NCBI GenBank assembly: GCA_024225895.1
Contig: JAAEMC010000472.1
Coordinates: 1 to 8,214 of the forward strand
Reading direction: 5' to 3'
DNA length: 8,214 nt
DNA from: Desulfobacteraceae bacterium
GTDB lineage: Bacteria; Desulfobacterota; Desulfobacteria; Desulfobacterales; Desulfobacteraceae
The notes under the pieces were generated by a model. The model was given only the letters and a program-made list of their open reading frames with translations. It searched no databases and was not told the DNA's origin. The position numbers and the translations under genes were made by a program. This document shows positions 5,527 through 8,214 of the stretch, piece after piece (position 1 is the stretch's first letter; every line of letters starts with the position of its first letter).

Positions 5527-5817
5527 ATGAAAGAAATAAGATACCTTGATAATGTAACAACCCTGGATTTAAACCGGGAACAATGTATTGGATGCAGTCT
5601 TTGCACCGAAGTCTGTCCCCATAATGTATTTGTTCTTAAAGAAGGCAAAGCCCGGATTATTGATCGGGATGCCTGTATGGAATGCGGGGCCTGTGTCAAT
5701 AACTGCCCGTCCGAGGCCATCTCCGTGAATCCTGGGGTTGGCTGAGCCGCCTACATTATCCAGGTCTGGATAAAGGGCGAAGAGAATGCCTCCTGCGGCA
5801 GCGAAAAGTGCTGTTAA
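5527..5817 (+). CDS. hgcB: HgcB ferredoxin, probable selenoprotein (Sec at codon 73)
   Basis: HgcB is the 2[4Fe-4S] ferredoxin that pairs with HgcA in mercury methylation. Two clusters are visible: C20-x2-C23-x2-C26-x3-C30-P and C50-MEC53-GAC56-x3-C60-P. After VNPGVG (67-72) comes an in-frame TGA at 5743-5745. Reading through it gives AAYIIQVWIKGEE and a tail ending CGSEKCC before TAA at 5815-5817, a total of 96 aa. HgcB of ND132 is about 95 aa, has a conserved Cys73 and ends with vicinal Cys, so the TGA falls on the Cys73 equivalent and the expected tail is in frame. A SECIS-like hairpin follows the TGA. The start is ATG at 5527 with GAGG six nt upstream; an upstream in-frame extension would overlap hgcA and lacks support. 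The alternative is a recent nonsense mutation or sequence error making a 72-aa truncated protein. The selenocysteine machinery is not in the window. Confidence 0.93.
5743..5745 (+). other. hgcB: In-frame TGA, predicted selenocysteine codon of hgcB
   Basis: TGA replaces the codon for the conserved Cys of the HgcB GVGCA-type segment. Coding potential on both sides belongs to the same protein family and the same frame. A single-base change from TGC or TGT would give Cys, the usual relation between Sec and Cys forms of a protein. The combination of Cys-homologous position, intact downstream tail and adjacent hairpin is what selenoprotein searches look for. Confidence 0.82.
5748..5779 (+). promoter_or_regulatory. 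Bacterial SECIS-like stem-loop in hgcB mRNA
   Basis: TTATCCA (5756-5762) pairs perfectly with TGGATAA (5767-5773). With the A-U closing pair open, the apex is the hexaloop AGGUCU (5762-5767), which equals the apical loop of the E. coli fdhF SECIS as I recall it, including the GU read by SelB. The loop begins 17 nt after the UGA (18 in fdhF). A lower helix can form from CG (5748-5749) plus CCT (5750-5752) with AGG (5774-5776) plus CG (5778-5779), with G5777 and ACA (5753-5755) bulged. The bulged U of the E. coli upper stem is absent. The element lies inside the coding frame, as bacterial SECIS elements do. Confidence 0.75.
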
Positions 5818-5858
5818 AATTAAGTATTGTTGTGGTTAAGTTCATAAAGCAAATTTAC

Positions 5859-5936
5859 AAAAAAATCATTTCAGGATTAAAATTTTTTACCCGGTGTTAA
5901 AACCGGGCAATACTATTTTTCTGAAATGATTTTTTT
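5859..5936 (+). terminator. Nested, probably bidirectional terminator after hgcB
   Basis: AAAAAAATCATTTCAG (5859-5874) and CTGAAATGATTTTTTT (5921-5936) are perfect 16-bp inverted repeats flanking a 46-nt interior. Inside is a second hairpin, CCCGGT (5890-5895) with ACCGGG (5902-5907) around a GTTAAA loop. The outer arms carry A7 on the left and T7 on the right, so each strand ends in a U-run after the stem. It separates hgcB from the marR promoter, whose -35 begins 2 nt after the right arm. The outer stem is A/T-rich and the loop is long, so termination efficiency is uncertain. Confidence 0.65.
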
Positions 5937-5937
5937 C

Positions 5938-5966
5938 TTGACAAAAGCGTTTAGCTGCTATACACT
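5938..5966 (+). promoter_or_regulatory. Promoter of the marR-like gene
   Basis: A perfect -35 TTGACA (5938-5943) is followed by TGC-TATACA (5956-5964), an extended -10 with a 15-bp spacer, or by TACACT (5961-5966) with 17 bp. Either reading places the transcript start at or within a few nt of the ATG at 5974. The 21-bp MarR operator candidate covers the spacer and -10. Confidence 0.6.
5946..5966 (+). promoter_or_regulatory. MarR operator candidate, site 1
   Basis: A 21-bp imperfect dyad centred on T5956, with 8 of 10 symmetric positions complementary. It begins AGCGTTTA and ends CTATACACT. It overlaps the -10 region of the marR promoter, so binding would block transcription. Its inverted form is 18/21 identical to site 2 upstream of the methyltransferase gene, which is what a shared regulator site would look like. 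Confidence 0.6.
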
Positions 5967-5973
5967 TTAACCC

Positions 5974-6435
5974 ATGAATAAAAAACGCCATAAAATAGTC
6001 GGCAAATTTCAATCTATCATGGAGCATGCCCAGGCCCTTGAAAAGGCCCCCAGGACATTTGGCACCGGCAAAAACCTTGTTGCAAGGCAAATCCATCTGA
6101 TAGAAATCATCGGCGACCATGAAGGATCCAGTGTTACGGATATTGCCAAGCTTTTAGGAGTTACCAAGGGCGCAGTCTCGCAGAACCTGAAAAAACTGGA
6201 GGCTCTGGGTTTTTCAATCAAACAAACAGATCCTCAAAACCTTTCCCGTTCTGTTGTCAAACTCACGGCCAAAGGCATGAGCGCCTATTGGTCCCACAAA
6301 GACTGGCACGAACAGATGGACGGCGGTTTTGCAGAGTATATGGACAAATTAGAGGAAAAAGACGTTGACACAATCTTGGATTTTATGACTAAAACCGAGG
6401 ACTTTTTAAAACGAATGCTGGCATCTGTCGAATAA
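5974..6435 (+). CDS. MarR-family winged-helix transcriptional regulator
   Basis: A 153-aa MarR-type dimeric regulator. The N-terminal helix region (1-45) forms the dimer arm. SSVTDIAKLLGVTKGAVSQ (52-70) and NLKKLEALGF form the helix-turn-helix, with VTKGAVSQNLKKL as recognition helix. IKQTDPQNLSRSVVKLTAKG (82-101) is the wing, and the C-terminal helices (125-150) complete the dimer. There are no cysteines, so a redox or thiol switch is unlikely and a small-molecule ligand is more probable. The ATG lies directly after the -10 without a Shine-Dalgarno sequence. Operator-like 21-bp sites lie in its own promoter and 14 nt after its stop, pointing to autoregulation and control of the downstream methyltransferase and epimerase genes. 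Confidence 0.92.
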   Translation: MNKKRHKIVGKFQSIMEHAQALEKAPRTFGTGKNLVARQIHLIEIIGDHEGSSVTDIAKLLGVTKGAVSQNLKKLEALGFSIKQTDPQNLSRSVVKLTAKGMSAYWSHKDWHEQMDGGFAEYMDKLEEKDVDTILDFMTKTEDFLKRMLASVE

Positions 6436-6449
6436 AATTTTTTAACCAT

Positions 6450-6470
6450 AGCGTATAGCAAGTAAACGCT
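6450..6470 (+). promoter_or_regulatory. MarR operator candidate, site 2
   Basis: A 21-bp element with outer arms AGCGT (6450-6454) and ACGCT (6466-6470). Its reverse complement matches site 1 in the marR promoter at 18 of 21 positions. It lies between the marR stop and the methyltransferase ribosome site AAGGAG (6474-6479). A TATA-containing segment inside it may be a weak -10, so it could regulate a local promoter or act as a roadblock to read-through. Confidence 0.55.
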
Positions 6471-6487
6471 CATAAGGAGAACCAACC

Positions 6488-7066
6488 ATGTATAACAAAA
6501 ACTATAAAGGCGATGTCTGTTCCCACAAACATTCATTTTTCCTGGATAACTTCATTCGAAGAATTTTCCAGAATCCCAAAAGTATTGTAGGTGAATATGT
6601 CAAAGAAAATGATTGTGTAGTGGATATTGGGTGCGGACCCGGCTTTTTTACCATAGACATGGCAAAGATGGTCGGAAACAAAGGCCGGGTTGTTGCCGTT
6701 GATCTGCAGCCGGAAATGCTCTCCAAGGTTGAACAAAAGGCCAAGGAAAAAAATCTTTCCCAAAGAATCAATTTTCATAACTGCCCCCAGGACAAAATAG
6801 GCCTGCCCAAAGATGTGAAAGCAGATTTTATCCTTGCATATTATATGGTCCATGAAACTCCCAGCCCTGAAAACTTTTTCAAGGAGATAAAAACCCTTTT
6901 AAAAGACAATGGCAAAGCCTTGATTGTAGAGCCCACAATCCATGTTTCAAAAAAAGCATTTGAAAAAATACAAAATGATGCCCGTAAGGCCGGCCTGAAA
7001 ACCATTGACCGACCGGCCAAAAAGGGTGGGCGGTCCCTTCTCTTATCCAATGCGGCTAAAGTTTAA
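6488..7066 (+). CDS. Class I SAM-dependent methyltransferase
   Basis: A 192-aa soluble Rossmann-fold methyltransferase. Motif I is VVDIGCGPGF (44-53), which binds S-adenosylmethionine. Asp72 in VAVDLQPEM (69-77) probably binds the ribose hydroxyls. ADFILAYYMVHETP (112-125) is motif IV-like, and ALIVEP (144-149) is the following strand. The N-terminal SFFLDNFIRRIFQNP is common in small uncharacterised methyltransferases of anaerobes. The acceptor substrate is unknown. An arsenite methyltransferase is unlikely because the expected conserved Cys set is missing (only C11, C43, C49 and C99 are present). ATG at 6488 has AAGGAG eight nt upstream. The gene lies downstream of the marR-like gene and 63 nt before the epimerase gene, probably as one MarR-controlled unit. 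Confidence 0.9.
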   Translation: MYNKNYKGDVCSHKHSFFLDNFIRRIFQNPKSIVGEYVKENDCVVDIGCGPGFFTIDMAKMVGNKGRVVAVDLQPEMLSKVEQKAKEKNLSQRINFHNCPQDKIGLPKDVKADFILAYYMVHETPSPENFFKEIKTLLKDNGKALIVEPTIHVSKKAFEKIQNDARKAGLKTIDRPAKKGGRSLLLSNAAKV

Positions 7067-7129
7067 ACAATATTGGCTGAATGAGAACTATGGGGATTGC
7101 GAAAAACAATTAAAATCAAGGAGGTAATA

Positions 7130-8131
7130 ATGAACATATTCATTACCGGTGGTACCGGGCTTTTAGGAAAAAACATCATTGCGCAGCTCCTGGACATGGG
7201 GCATAAAGTTACTGCCCTGGTAAGATCCCCTGACCAGGCAAAAACGCTCCTGGACCCTGCAAACATGAAGTTTGTAAAAGGGGATATGGCAGACATCAGT
7301 GAATTTAAAAATGAACTTGCAGGCCATGATGTTCTGATCCATTCAGCAGCCTATTACACCGAATTTATCAACAGCGGCGGAAAAAATGATGATTTAGCAC
7401 AGAAGATCAACGTGGAAGGCAGCATTAACCTGTTCCAGGCTGCCTATGACACAGGCATTAAAAATATTGTCTATATCAGTTCCTGTGGTGTACTGGAAGA
7501 ACAAAAAGGCCTTAAAAGCGATGAAAACACCGCCTATGCATTTAATACCTTTGACGGTTATTTTAAAAGCAAGATTGATGCGGAATTGAAAATAAAAATC
7601 TTCCAAGAAGAGCACTCGTCAGTGCGCATTGTCAGTATTCTTCCATCGGTCATGGTTGGACCCATGGATACAGCCCCTACACCCTACGGATCATTTTTAA
7701 TCAAGCTGGCCAGTGCCCGTGTACCGTTTGTCCTGCCCGGCAGAATGTCCATAGTAGATGTCAGGGATGTGGCAAAAGCCGCTATACATGCCATTGAAAA
7801 AGGAGAAAACGGCCAGCGGTTCGTGGTAGGCGGCACAACCCATGAGAATCAGACCATTTATAATACCGTAGAAAAAATTATAAAGCGGCCTGTTGCCCAA
7901 AACAAACCACCCTATGCCCTGCTCTACTTCTTCCTTACTGTGATGTCATTTTTATCAAAATTCACCAAAAAGCAGCCTCCCCTTTCACCATCAAGGCTTA
8001 AGCGGATCAAGCATCATGCCGGGTATAATTCCCAAAAAGCGACAACTGAGCTGGATTTCAATTTCACACCCCTTGATACCACGTTAACTGATACCATGAC
8101 CTGGTTTAAAGAAAACAATATGATTGAATAG
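7130..8131 (+). CDS. NAD(P)-dependent epimerase/dehydratase, extended SDR family
   Basis: A 333-aa extended short-chain dehydrogenase. GGTGLLG (7-13) is the nucleotide-binding glycine motif, followed by VRSPDQA (31-37) and the GDMADIS segment (51-57). The catalytic residues are Ser117/Ser118 in YISSCG and Tyr144/Lys148 in YFKSK. VVGGT (232-236) and the C-terminal helices resemble dihydroflavonol-4-reductase-like and hopanoid-associated (HpnA-like) epimerases. The hydrophobic stretch PYALLYFFLTVMSFLSKF (260-277) may touch the membrane or form a lipid-like substrate pocket. The substrate is unknown. ATG at 7130 follows AAGGAGG (7118-7124) and starts the fold exactly at MNIFITGGTG; an upstream in-frame TTG at 7097 adds residues without homology value. 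Expression with the methyltransferase seems likely. Confidence 0.92.
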   Translation: MNIFITGGTGLLGKNIIAQLLDMGHKVTALVRSPDQAKTLLDPANMKFVKGDMADISEFKNELAGHDVLIHSAAYYTEFINSGGKNDDLAQKINVEGSINLFQAAYDTGIKNIVYISSCGVLEEQKGLKSDENTAYAFNTFDGYFKSKIDAELKIKIFQEEHSSVRIVSILPSVMVGPMDTAPTPYGSFLIKLASARVPFVLPGRMSIVDVRDVAKAAIHAIEKGENGQRFVVGGTTHENQTIYNTVEKIIKRPVAQNKPPYALLYFFLTVMSFLSKFTKKQPPLSPSRLKRIKHHAGYNSQKATTELDFNFTPLDTTLTDTMTWFKENNMIE

Positions 8132-8139
8132 GATCTATA

Positions 8140-8189
8140 GCGATTCCCAAAATAAAGTTCCTAAAAACACGATAGATTAATGGAATCGC
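8140..8189. repeat. 8-bp inverted repeat after the epimerase gene
   Basis: GCGATTCC (8140-8147) and GGAATCGC (8182-8189) are perfect inverted repeats with a 34-nt A/T-rich interior. No U-run follows, so it is not a standard terminator. It could be part of a longer repeat or element edge beyond the window, but nothing in the remaining bases allows a decision. Confidence 0.3.
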
Positions 8190-8214
8190 CTTTGAGCAAA
8201 TCGATTGTGGTATC

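Noticed and set aside
5887..6120. Minus-strand frame across the terminator and marR start
   Set aside because: It covers the inverted repeat and the marR 5' end, has no ribosome site, and shows no family features; it is a shadow of the marR frame.
6488..7066. Arsenite methyltransferase (ArsM) for the SAM methyltransferase
   Set aside because: The typical ArsM cysteine set is not present and the protein is much shorter than ArsM.

Overview
The window (about 43% G+C by eye, dense with protein genes) most resembles an anaerobic sulfate-reducing deltaproteobacterium, probably of the Desulfobacteraceae. The basis is the mercury-methylation gene pair hgcA-hgcB, the ferredoxin-rich gene content and an apparent selenocysteine codon. 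The lineage is an inference; no rRNA or housekeeping marker is present.

Left part (1-2749): the 3' part of a YheT-type alpha/beta hydrolase on the plus strand converges on a minus-strand group. That group is a YhbY-type ribosome-assembly RNA-binding protein followed 13 nt later by a metallo-beta-lactamase-fold hydrolase, with a separate cysteine-cluster protein upstream.

Central part (2750-5936): a small heavy-metal-associated (GMxCxxC) protein with its own promoter is followed by a likely operon of ferredoxin-nitroreductase, ArsR-type repressor, hgcA and hgcB. A sigma70-like promoter before the nitroreductase gene overlaps three CGATAAA boxes (two direct, one inverted), a plausible operator for the ArsR protein. 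HgcA supplies the corrinoid methyltransferase that passes a methyl group to Hg(II); HgcB is its ferredoxin partner. The main discovery candidate is that hgcB has an in-frame TGA at codon 73, the position of the conserved functional Cys of HgcB. The frame continues for 23 more codons to the expected Cys-Cys tail. The TGA is followed at SECIS distance by a perfect 7-bp hairpin whose AGGUCU apex equals, as I remember it, that of the E. coli fdhF SECIS. HgcB here is therefore probably a 96-aa selenoprotein, which conventional gene calling would cut to 72 aa. A 16-bp perfect inverted repeat enclosing a second hairpin closes the operon as a probable bidirectional terminator.

Right part (5937-8214): a MarR-type regulator, a class I SAM methyltransferase and an NAD-dependent epimerase/reductase lie in tandem. 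A 21-bp site in the marR promoter recurs in inverted orientation (18/21 identical) before the methyltransferase gene, so MarR probably controls both itself and the downstream pair. Both regulators (arsR and marR) lack a Shine-Dalgarno sequence and have -10-like elements very close to the ATG, suggesting leaderless mRNAs. The longest gene-free stretch is 5818-5973, filled by the terminator and the marR promoter. No tRNA, rRNA, CRISPR array or transposase was seen.
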